Source of the DNA: Pestalotiopsis fici W106-1
Lineage: Eukaryota > Ascomycota > Sordariomycetes > Amphisphaeriales > Sporocadaceae
Direction of reading: 5' to 3'
Length of the DNA stretch: 64,000 nt
Assembly: GCF_000516985.1 (NCBI RefSeq)
Contig: NW_006917092.1
Location: forward strand, 3,178,619 to 3,242,618
Shown here: piece after piece, positions 22,982 to 32,914 of the stretch
How the letters are laid out: every line of letters begins with the position of its first letter
Position numbering within the stretch: the first letter of the stretch is position 1
Notes under the pieces: model-generated
Seen by the model: the letters and a program-made list of their open reading frames with translations, nothing else
What the model was told of the DNA's origin: nothing
The model's database searches: none
Position numbers and translations under genes: made by a program

Positions 22982-25044
22982 ATGGGGGCTTCGCAGGTGT
23001 CCTTGAAGCAAACCAAGCTCATCCGTCCACCGAGAGACACGATTCCGGGCCAGCATCGGCCGCCAAATATTCACTATGTCTACACTCTCACTTCTTTTGT
23101 CTGTCTTGGGTCTTTTCTTTTCGGATGGAACCAGGGCGTCATGTCAATGATCATTGCGGACAGGAGATGGCTGGACCTGATGAAACCAGCAAATGACTGC
23201 AAGTGCTCGTGGAACTGGAGCCGCGCCACTCCATTTGCTCGAGTTGATGATACTAACATTCCATAACATAGGGACGGTTGGCTTTGTCGTGAGCATCTAC
23301 AACATTGGTTGCGCTGTCGGGGCAATGACGATTGGCTTCTTTGCGGATTCTCTTGGACGTGAACGTACGCTTTCATTGGTATGCCAAAATCATGACCCCC
23401 ACGAGTGGTTGATGCGCAATCTTGTTGACCGAATGTATCACTCAAGGCTAGTACCATCTTCATTGCCGGCGCACTACTTCAGGCCGCTTCATATGGGATA
23501 ATTCAGATGGTGAGTTGGTTTTTTTTTTTTTTTTTTTTTTGCTTCAACATGTTGTTGACTAGCGATTCTCATTAATGCTAATCGGCTTCCCTCTTACCAA
23601 AGACTGCGGGGCGTTTGATTTTGGGGGTCGGTGTGGGCGCTTACTCCGCCGCTGTGCCCCTGTACATCACCGAAATCGCCCCTGCAGCCATTCGTGGCCG
23701 GATAGGAGCCATCAATTTGATGATCCTTTGCTTTGCCGAAATGGTCGTTTTCTTTGTAGTCTATGGATTCTTTTTTATGAAGTCCAATGATTGGTGGTCA
23801 GTACTTTCGTCTGTCATCTATCATTCCGATCTGCCTCGCTAAAGATACCTACTGTCTAGGCGTTTTCCAATAGCGATTCAGATTGTGCCAGCGCTAATCC
23901 TAGCGGTTGGTTGCTGGGTTTGGGTGCCGCCCTCGCCTCGATGGCTCGTCACGCAGGAGCGATACGACTGTGCACATGAAGTGCTCTGCCGTTTACATGG
24001 TTCAGACGTCGCCGAGCTCGAAATCAAAGAGATCCGTGAATCGCTCGATGTCGAAGATGCATCTACACAGGCAACATGGGCAGACATGTTCAAAGGGGCT
24101 GTGCTTTGGATAACCTTCCTTGGCACTACTATCCAGTTTCTCCAGCAGATCACGGGAACGAATGCCATTTTCTACTAGTACGTCGCCGTCCTCTTCTTGT
24201 TACATTGGGGGCCGTTTACTGACTAGATTACATCAGTGCACCAACTCTTTTCATGAAAGGTGGCTTGAGTGCAGAGGCTGCTAACTTGGCGACCGCTGGC
24301 GTTGGTGTCGTTCTTTTCCTTGCAGCCTGGATACCTGTCATGTATTTTGATAGGCTTGGGAGAAAGACTTGGCTCCAGATCGGTACAGTAGGCATGTTCT
24401 TCGCCCTCATCGGCATAGCAATGCTTTTACGACACGCCGAGCACCATCCCGGCGATGCAGCAAACAACGCCATTGTCATCTTTCCGTATTTCTTCTACAC
24501 CTTTTTTAATATGAGTTGGAGTTCCGGGTCTTGGACTTATGCAGCCGAAATTTTTCCCAGTGCTCTGCGCGTAAGTCGTTGCGCTTGTTTCACACTTTTT
24601 CAAGCCCTGTAATGAAAGCTGATGTCGACATTCTAGGCCAAAGGTAATGCTCTCTGCACCGCATCGCTCTGGATCTCGAACTTCATCGTCGCACAAACTA
24701 CTCCCCCCATAGCTAGTGCCATTGGATGGGGGCTTTATATATTGCTGGCATTATTCTGTGTCGTTGCATTCTTATTTGTTCGATACGCCCTAAGTAAGAT
24801 GCCAGAGGATATGAATGATCTTTTCGCTTGCTAACCGTGACTAGTTGAAACAAGAGGGCGCACATTGGAGGAAATGTCCCAACTGTTTGGCCTTGATGAT
24901 CTCTCAGGAAAAGCCAACGACGGCAATTCCGAACGCAATGGTGAGTTGCTGCGAACTATTTCTAGATGACCAAGCACACTAACCGATGGCAAAGAGTTGC
25001 TTCGGTCCAGTATTGACTCTACGAGAGAAGACGACCATGAATGA
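22982..25044 (+). CDS. MFS sugar porter, nine exons
   Basis: Exons are 22982-23198, 23272-23378, 23447-23509, 23603-23796, 23860-24177, 24237-24570, 24637-24793, 24845-24940 and 24995-25044, giving 511 residues in frame. Twelve membrane segments are expected. Sugar-porter signatures are present: ADSLGRER after TM2, RLILGVGVGAYSAAVPLYITE with the R-G-R-I-G-A loop, PPSPRWL after TM6, QQITGTNAIFYYAP in TM7, FDRLGRKTW, and ETRGRTLEEM after TM12. This family moves monosaccharides or small glycosides by proton symport across the plasma membrane. The first intron has a GC donor (GCAAGT at 23199) and a TAG acceptor, needed to join NDW to TVGF. The third intron contains a 22-base T tract. Its place beside rhamnosidase, rhamnogalacturonase and esterase genes suggests uptake of rhamnose, galacturonate or an oligosaccharide. 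Confidence 0.89.
23519..23540. repeat. Homopolymer T tract inside an intron
   Basis: There are 22 consecutive T residues in the third intron of the sugar porter gene, just after its donor site. Slippage here would not alter the protein but might affect splicing. Confidence 0.8.
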
Positions 25045-27286
25045 TCGGAGCGCATATAGAAGCGGAAGGCGGCACCTCTTACAAGAGCGCGGCGCAGGGC
25101 TGAACCATTAGACTTGCAATTTGAGCTACACTATCTCATAGAGCAGCGCCCAATAGACCGGATTCGAATTCATCATATACACATCACAAGAATCCACCAC
25201 AATTCATCGTTTTCTTGCTCCGGGCGACATTATTGCCGTCTCAGGATTTGGATCCCATCTACAGAGCTGGGCGTGCACAAGCGAGGCCAAACTTGGTGAC
25301 GGGTGGTTAAGCCAAGAGCTAGGCTGCCTGTATCAACAAATGAAGGCATTTATGAATCCTTATAGCACAGGATCCTTCCATAATGTAGAGTCTTTGGATT
25401 GCTACACACCAAACATGGTCGTATATGAACCAATGATCAAAGATTGCGAGCGATCATGGGATACTCTTGGTAATGCGCTATGTCTCACATTTCACTAGTA
25501 TGGATGTTTACTCATCTGTGGCTCTTGCAAGAACTACCGGAAACTTCTGTTGCCGAATCTTTTACCCTGTCGCCACCAACGGTCATGGTCACTGAATGCA
25601 TGGGAAACTTATCACTGGCAAATCAATGCAGGGCTGACGAGGGTAAGGCGTATGGCAAGGGTTAATGCGTGCCCGATGGGGTTAGGCTTGGAGTCCAGCT
25701 TGGCTACGAGTGCTTCTCAAAAAACTCCATCCGGACGCGATAGCACACTGATTGGATCGATCGCAAAACAAATACGGTTCAGCAGCTCGGACTTTGCGCA
25801 ATACACTGCCTGTAAACGATACATTCTAGATTCTTCAATGGAATAGGGGACGCATAAGTCGATGCAAAGGAAGAAATCCCTTGCAGCGCCGATCATCTAG
25901 CCTACGGCGAGGTCGGCATCTTTTCTGTAGGGCAAGCAGCCTAGTTGGGATTCAAATCCTTCCCAAAGAAACATTTCTGCAGTAAAAGGTCACGCCATGT
26001 CAAGAACCAAATCCTACGGCATCCGTGTTTTATTACCTAAAAGTGTGTAGGAAGCTCTAAGCCTTCAAGCCAATGCGGCACATGTCTGCTGCTGAACAAC
26101 GCCCCGTCTCCACCATGATAAGCTCGACTCGAATCCACCACAAATCGCCCCAAATACAATGACAAGATGAGCAGCCACTTCCTGACTATTTCTCAAAGAT
26201 ATGACATGTTTTTTATGGGGCGCCTATTTTTTGAATGGGTGTCTGCCATTGACGTTCGTAATACAACGCTTGTCGCTGTTGCAGAATCAATCCGTTTTCT
26301 AACAGTGGCCATGTTGATGAGCTACTAAGGCGAAGCTGATCTTCAAGTAACAGAGCTTGCGCACAGAATTGAAAGTCTATATCATGTTTTCTTGGATCAC
26401 ATGACTGTGATGCACCATTACTCAGCAAGGTCGAAAACATCACGGGATGTTTCGGATACCACCCAAACCCATGCGATTTCAGTCATGATTGATTTGCTGT
26501 GCCGGCAATCTTCCGCTTTTCACTAGACTTATCGGCTTCTGCCTTGGAATTCAATGTCAGCATACGAACCTGTTCAAGTATCATATCATGCGCTCCCAGC
26601 TGCCTGGTTTTGTGGCGGAACAAGCCGCTCTGCTGGGCCGCCGCTTATTGGCTGCGAAACGGCCGTTGGGTTATCATCCCTGAATAGAGGCGGCTTCTTC
26701 CTTACAAGCGCGTCTTGCTAGCATATTCATCTCGTTAAAATAGGCGAGCGAATCAGGGGCAAAATCTTAACGGGGTCCGGCTAATGAGCCAATGGAAGCC
26801 TTAGACATATTATAAAAGCCAAGCCTACGCACGAAAGACATTCCTACCATATTCACATATCGACTACTGGTCCCCTACTTGAATCTGTACTTAGTCTTTA
26901 CTGTAATAGTATTTTTCCAAGAAGGATATAGCCAAGTTGGATTGTATTTAAAACCACGAAGCCAGGATTTCCATTAAGCAAAGCAGGGGTGGTCTCACTG
27001 ATATGGATCTGTGCCTCGAATAGTGGTTATTGCACTACAAGGACCTGCAATCGGATGAACAGGTCTCCGCAGCTTATGATGCAGAATTTTTAGTCACGGG
27101 CAATTCTTTCATGATATCAGATCACTTTGCCGAGTAAAAGTCGGCCGGGATGTCACTTTGATGTGATTAACCGTCCCCATGAAGGATCACGGCACGGAAT
27201 ACGATGGGGCTGTGGTATGACTCCAATGATGGAGAGTCTCGGATGATGTGAAAACCAAAGTACATATTTTCAGGAATTGAAGAAAA
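25045..27286. other. Gene-poor intergenic region
   Basis: About 2.2 kb with only short frames lacking resemblance or consistent splice sites. No repeat family or RNA gene was recognised. Confidence 0.5.
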
Positions 27287-27293
27287 TATAAAA
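27287..27293 (+). promoter_or_regulatory. TATA box upstream of the small secreted peptide
   Basis: TATAAAA lies about 210 bases before the ATG at 27504, followed by an AC-rich, G-poor leader typical of strongly transcribed fungal genes. Confidence 0.45.
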
Positions 27294-27503
27294 GACAGCA
27301 AGATATCCCAACAGAAGTAGAGCAGATACCATCAAGCTTTAAGAAATCCACAAGCTCACTGCCATTAGCATCATCTTTTCACGCCACGTTCGTCAATTCG
27401 ATCAAACATTGAGTATTTCGCATATTTCTTGTTGCCAGATAAATCATATCCACTCCTCAAACTCTTAGATCCCTTGAATCTTCATATTTGAGACGTCGCA
27501 ACA

Positions 27504-27720
27504 ATGAGGGTCCAAGCTATTCTCGTCGCCTTCGCCATGACGCTCTCTTGCGCCTCAGCAGCCCCCGCAGCAACTCTACCTATTCGAGAGAATCCCACAC
27601 CGGTGAACACCAGTCCAGATACAGGAGTCACCTGGTAGTTAGTAGGTAAGTAGGTAAACTACTTCCCGTGACTTGTGCGTTTTTATAACTAACAGCACGC
27701 GGTATTCTTGTAGCGTCTAG
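27504..27720 (+). CDS. Very small secreted peptide, possibly spliced
   Basis: ATG at 27504 opens a 44-codon frame ending in TAG at 27636-27638. The first 20 or so residues form a clear signal peptide (MRVQAILVAFAMTLSCASAA), leaving a mature peptide of about 24 residues rich in P, T and N with one N-x-S site. A GT at 27635 and a CAG acceptor ending at 27695 (with a TAACTAAC-like branch site just before) allow a second form: exons 27504-27634 and 27696-27720, 51 residues, which replaces the final W with a C-T-R-Y-S-C-S-V end carrying two cysteines. A stronger GTAAGT donor at 27643 would instead place the intron after the stop codon. The TATA box and long pyrimidine/A leader support transcription. 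No known peptide family (pheromone, hydrophobin, defensin) is matched. Confidence 0.5.
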
Positions 27721-28115
27721 GATGTCATGGAGCTATTAAGGAAGCGACCCCGTATGTCAAGCTCGTGGTTTGGTGCACCATGACTTTCGGGGGTGGCAGA
27801 GACCTTTAAGTCTCTTTAAATATGATTTCTATGCATTTGGCCTACTTTGTTTAGAGCAGTGGAATTCTTCATGGCTTTGAATGATACTTGGTTGTTTAGA
27901 ATAGAAAAGTAAATTTGTATTGACAGTGTATTATGATGTTTGAATCAAGTCGTGATAATCTTCGCTAATTAATGTCTGAAGCATTGTGTCGCCAAGATGT
28001 CTATCTAACAATATTCCTGAAAAGTACATGTTTACAGCTAGTGCAACAGCCAGTCAGCTCAATGACCGTCTCTCGGCTGTTCTCAAGTTCCGATCAATGA
28101 CAAATACAAACCAGC
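27721..28115. other. Intergenic region between convergent genes
   Basis: AT-rich 0.4 kb between the small peptide gene and the 3' end of the anion transporter gene. Nothing else is seen. Confidence 0.5.
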
Positions 28116-30237
28116 TCAGCGTCTGAGATTCCCGGCTCTCTGACGCTGTAAGCCGAACCTTTGTTCGCTCCTACGGCGCTCCAGACCCCAGTCTTGCGCC
28201 CTGGTATGTTCAGGGAGTTTTGGCGCTCCACCTAGGCTGGCCAGCACTTGTTCATTGGTACAAGTAAAATCATCCATCACCTCCAGCTCCCGAAGGGTGA
28301 ACCATTTGGGTATGAGATGGGTACGGAGAGGAATGAGCAAGATGATGAGCACGGGGAACCCAATGGCAGCAATCGTTTGTGATACAGCGACTGTAGCTGC
28401 GACGCCCAGAACTTGGAGTCCGATGAACAGCCAGATCTTGCGGCGAGGAATACTGAGAAGCGGCTCGTCACGTTGAATAAATCGGTCCTCGGACATCAAG
28501 AACACGAGTTTTTGAGTGATGGCATTGGACTCAATTGACCCCCACTGGAAGTATAGATTAGTGCTTTTCCTTGTAAAGGTTATAGCGAGTATGCATGCAG
28601 TTTCTACTTACCCCAACGACAAAGAAGACTCCTCCGAACAGTGCTGACGGCATTGTATGAAGCATTGCGAGCAATGGTCCAGTCATGGTGCCTATCAAGG
28701 CAAGACCCATCAAGAAATGCGAAACACGCTGTTCAACCACAGCTACCGCTTCAACGACGGGACGGCGAATCTCTGTGCCTTCACCTTCTGCTGTTGGAAT
28801 GATTTCCAGTTTCGTCTCGTAGACGGTAAGCGAGTCGGTGTGAACCGGCGCCTGTGGAACTAATCCATTCGGCAAGGGTAAGCCTAGTATTGCTGCAATG
28901 AAAGTTGTGCATCCCAGCAGGAAGAAATCCCAATGAAAACCTCCGGGCTTTTTGAGGGGAAATTGGCGAGCTTGAGCTGTAATACTGCTGACATTCTATA
29001 CCTTGTTGATTAACAAAGCTTCTCGGTGCAGGGATATGACTGGGACTGACATGATCGTAGTAGAAAAGCAGCATCACCAGAAAGCCAAAGGGAATGGCTA
29101 CAAATATCCACTTGACAGGAAGATTCCAAAAGTCCAATAACCAGTCTCGAGGCTGAGTTGGGTAGAACGCCTTGGTCACAGGGAGCTGTGAGACGTGTGC
29201 GTCTTGAAGTCGCCCGGGAATGTGCGAGAATCCCACCCAAAAAAGGGTCGCAAACTGTTCAAAGCTCAGATCAGCACGCAGACACTGGTCGTTCTGGCTA
29301 GATTTAATACCCTACCACGTATGCATAATCTGCGAGAATTCCGCGAAACCAAGGCTTCCAAAGTGTGCTCTGACCCATCTTTTCCAAAGAATATACCGAA
29401 GCAAAGTAGAGGATGGCGATGATGCAACTGAGGTAGCCGGAAACAGGTCCTTCGACGGTGAGTTCATTGACCAATTCTTCGACTCCTTTGACTAAGACTT
29501 GATCAGCACACTTGATTTTTGTGGTCCACATTTTTGATTCAACCTACTCATGTAAATGATACCAACATACATACCAAAACTCTCACTGGAAAAGTCCGTC
29601 ACGTAACGCATATAATCACAAAGGTTAAACATGGCGACAATCCAATGAAAGATGGCAGCCCAAATTCCCGTCCAAGCCATGAAGAGGGGGTATAGTGAAG
29701 AATCGTATTGTGCAATAATTTCATAGATGGTGTAGTTGAACAAGGAAATTAACCCAGTGATACCGACGATTGTCAAAGGTTGGGCACCAAGAAGGCTAAA
29801 AACCATGGCGGCCAAGGCCGACGAAAACAGCGCTTCGGTCACGCCAAAGAATTCGCCGGTTTTTCTATACATATCGAGTGTATACGCGAGAGCGGGAAGA
29901 ATGCTAAGGGAATTAGCCTGATAAATATCCTAGAAGCCGACAACAAGTGTTGTGAAACTCACTTGACAAAATACATGCGAATTGTGCTGGCAATGGTTCT
30001 GTAGGTAAAGGCATCTGTGATGTCGCTCCAGTAGTAGGGAAGCCGGCGACGTATATCATGATACATGCCGCGACATGGTCTCAAAACTCGGTATTGACGC
30101 CATCCTGTCACGTTTTCGTAGGTGTAGGACTTGGCGGTTTTCTCTTGCGGGAGCTCAGATTGTGGGAGGTCGTTGGGGGTTCTTTGACGCGATGGAACGC
30201 GAGAACCAGAGAAACGCGAACGAGTCTTGTCGGCCAT
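28116..30237 (-). CDS. BOR1-like HCO3-/anion transporter, six exons
   Basis: Exons on the minus strand are 30237-29963, 29903-29548, 29491-29316, 29254-29051, 28995-28612 and 28544-28116; together they give 607 residues in frame. Family marks of the bicarbonate/band 3 superfamily, fungal BOR1 branch, run along the protein: RPCRGMYHDIRRRLPYYWSD before TM1, then FGVTEALFSSALAAMVFSLL, GAQPLTIVGITGLISLFNYT, the mid-protein AILYFASV..FRGILADY, VGFSHIPGR, FHWDFFLLG, GWGSIESNAITQKL and IPRRKIWLFIGLQV. BOR1 exports borate in yeast and plants; the fungal proteins also affect anion and vacuolar balance. The N-terminus is short, basic and proline-rich, and the C-terminal tail is rich in R, Q and E. The start at 30237 is the ATG that opens the frame. 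It is read divergently from weak hypothetical sequence. Confidence 0.89.
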
Positions 30238-31457
30238 GATTTTGGTGAACTCCAGAGTTGTGTTTGATAAAACAAAAGATGCAGGATGTAGTTGCAGAAG
30301 GGACCTAGCTATATATCAGAGAAGCAATCCCATTCCCCATACAGTGAAGTCAGTGGACAGGTGGGTCAGAAAAAATGAATGGTACCCTCTTTACGATCGA
30401 GGCAAATAATTCCCTGCCCTCTTTGACATCAGGCTCGGGGCTTGTTCTCCTGCCCAGTAAGGGTGACATCGGGTGGGCCAGCCACTAGAACATCAGCCGG
30501 ATATGTACTCGGCCTTTCGAGTAACAATTTTCCATGGCTGATACAATAGTATAAATCCAAATTGCTTGTTGAATGCGAATGTATTCTAAGCTGTCATGAC
30601 TCGGCTCACGGACAAGAGCATACCTATCGAGTGCAAGTTATTCAAATTGAATCAACCGACCCAACCGTTTTGATTGAGCATTTCCATTGAATTATTACTA
30701 CAATTCAATCTATTCAGTCTAAATGGAGTCCTGGTATTCTAGGGGTGCTGACAAACCTTGTCTAATTTGCTCCGACGCTCGTCATGACATCGACTGCCAA
30801 GTAATTGGCGTCGGCCCAGCCACAAACCATACACTCGCTTCTTTGTGTCAGGTTGTAATCTTTTCTGCCCGGGCAGAACTTTATGTGGGGCATTGGTTTA
30901 ATGGAAAGACTGCCAGGACCGTATTCGACAGTCTAATCGAGATCGCAATTCATCCCACTCAAAATGTATGCAGACGTTGTCTTCGATGCTTGGAAATACA
31001 AGATTTGGTTTTTCAGGGGGCCAAAGAACAAGTCTCATGGCACAAACGTGCAACAACTCCAACTCGAAACCCTCGTCAGGCTGCAAATAGTTCACTGCCT
31101 ATATTTAGTGCTGAGTATCTAGTGGTGAGCTGTCTGTTTATGTTTTCATGCGAGCGTGTAGAAAGTTCCGGTCATGGTTTGTGGTATCTTGTTTAGAGTA
31201 ACAATGAAACTATGCCTCTACCATCCTATCATTCTTAGTACTTGGCACCATCAGAAAGTAGGTATGCATGAAATCAAGAGTGAGTTGATTTGTACCAGTC
31301 GCTAAGAAAGTCGGCGAGGTCTCAGTGTACATGAGGCGCGTAGCGCTCGTTAAGTTCAGAAATTCAGGGTCTAGCAGACTGCCATGCCGCTTATGTTGTG
31401 CTTCCCCATGCTTCCCTGTACCACTTCATGTTGCTCCATGTTGCCTGAAAAGATGCA
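30238..31457. other. Intergenic region with one weak open frame
   Basis: This holds the promoter of the BOR1-like gene (a TATATA stretch lies near 30310) and a single moderate open frame at 30723-31196. No other signal is seen. Confidence 0.45.
30723..31196 (+). CDS. Weak hypothetical open frame
   Basis: This frame of 157 codons has its own ATG, and several Cys pairs (CLIC, CRRCLRC) could suggest metal binding. The second half reads like noncoding DNA, and there is no family resemblance. Splice sites inside could alter it. It may be a real small protein or chance. Confidence 0.25.
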   Translation: MESWYSRGADKPCLICSDARHDIDCQVIGVGPATNHTLASLCQVVIFSARAELYVGHWFNGKTARTVFDSLIEIAIHPTQNVCRRCLRCLEIQDLVFQGAKEQVSWHKRATTPTRNPRQAANSSLPIFSAEYLVVSCLFMFSCERVESSGHGLWYLV

Positions 31458-32009
31458 TTAATCATCCTCCTCGGGATTGGATCCGTCCTCTTCGAGATCG
31501 GAATCGTCCTTCTCGAAATCGGAACAGGAATTGGGGTTGAGGTCAGGGTCGGAGTAATCATAGTCCATATCATAGTCGCCCACCTCATTGGCGAAGGTGC
31601 ATCGTCCTGCCAGCCACTTCTCCCGTAAATCAGCCTTGAGTTTGTCCCCCTCCTGCTTGTCCACTTGAGTTGCCTTGCGCACTGCAGTCAAAGCCTTCTT
31701 GTGCCAGCTGTCAACATCCATCAAGTCTGACTCTGCCATTGCAAAGGTCCGCATCGTGTATCTGTTTTGGCTTTTTCGTTCGATCTTGTCAGCACGGTTG
31801 ACGAAGAGTTGGATTGCAACACGTGCTTTCTTGAAGGCGGGATGGGTCTTGAAGTCAATGGAGTGGTTGCCACCGTTCTTTTTGTCTTTCTCCTTGGCGC
31901 TCTCGTGCTCGCACTCTTGCTCCTCTGCAAAATTGTCGGGCTTGTCCTTGGGCTCCTCCTCCCGGCCGTGAGAGACTTCCATGGAAACACCGGAGCTACG
32001 GCTGGACAT
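31458..32009 (-). CDS. Hypothetical acidic protein
   Basis: This frame encodes 183 residues from an ATG at 32009. The first 50 residues are rich in E, K and D; a more ordered central part (about 52-135) contains FKTHPAFKKARVAIQLFVNRADKIER and a helical WHKKALTAVRKA run; and the C-terminus is a strongly acidic, D/E/S-rich tail (DYDMDYDYSDPDLNPN and DDSDLEEDGSNPEEDD). There is no signal peptide or membrane segment. The composition is unlike random frames nearby, which supports a real gene. No family is recognised; acidic tails of this kind occur in nuclear proteins, but that is only a hint. Confidence 0.45.
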   Translation of the reverse strand: MSSRSSGVSMEVSHGREEEPKDKPDNFAEEQECEHESAKEKDKKNGGNHSIDFKTHPAFKKARVAIQLFVNRADKIERKSQNRYTMRTFAMAESDLMDVDSWHKKALTAVRKATQVDKQEGDKLKADLREKWLAGRCTFANEVGDYDMDYDYSDPDLNPNSCSDFEKDDSDLEEDGSNPEEDD

Positions 32010-32914
32010 CGTTGGTATTAGGTCGTGGTGGTGTTGGATGAAGAGAATGGGGATGTTGGTGAACTGGTGGGTTTCAAACCAAAGACCCAGGATAAGATGC
32101 GCTTTTATCTAGCAAAAGTTTCCGAAGTTTCCATCTGAAAAGATTTGGTCAGGAACCAATTCTTCGTCGTATTTTTCGGTTTCTTCCTCTGGCATTCATG
32201 TCGTTTGCACAAGTCCAGGCAACCGACGTTTCGGATGAATAAAGATTTAGTCGCAGTCTCAACAATGGGGTTGATCAGCACATGTCGGATAGCCTGAGGC
32301 TATTACCCATGGAGATGACGAACACCTCAGGTAACAACTCCACTTCATTGATATGCCGTCATGATTAATAGAAATCATCTGCTTCCTGCCCTGGTGCTGA
32401 AGTTTGGGTGCCGTTCACGTACACGTATATCGTGTCGCCCGCGATCCATAGTTCCCAGGACTTGTTCAGTCGAGACTAAGTTTTGCCGGCATCACAGCCA
32501 CAGTGTCCTTTGAGGCCAGTGTGGCAGCCTTTCCTAATATACTTCAAACATATCGTCCTCCGTTCGAAAGTAGATCATACCGACTCCTAGTCATGGCACC
32601 TATATCGGCAGGGCATCCTGAGGAAGACAGTGACACCGCATAGGAGCAAGATTGATCATGTGACCTTGACTATGTACATCATGAGTCCCAGGGTATGCCC
32701 CGCTCCACTCCGCTCGCTCTTTATGCGGGGTTGTTTCCTTCCACGTTCATACCTCTAAGACGAACTGCTCAGCTATACACACTTTCCTACTATGTTTACG
32801 TGTCCATTGAGACAAGTGAAGTGCTGCTGTCTGTGGGCAATGGCACAATGTGCGACAGGGAACGAAAACCAGGATTCATGCGGCCAAGAGCATGAATCTG
32901 AGAACTTCACCACT
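32010..32914. other. Divergent intergenic region
   Basis: 0.9 kb between the acidic hypothetical gene (minus) and the first HET gene (plus). It carries the HET promoter and, if the upstream ATG at 32792 is used, 41 extra codons of that gene. No other feature is seen. Confidence 0.45.
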
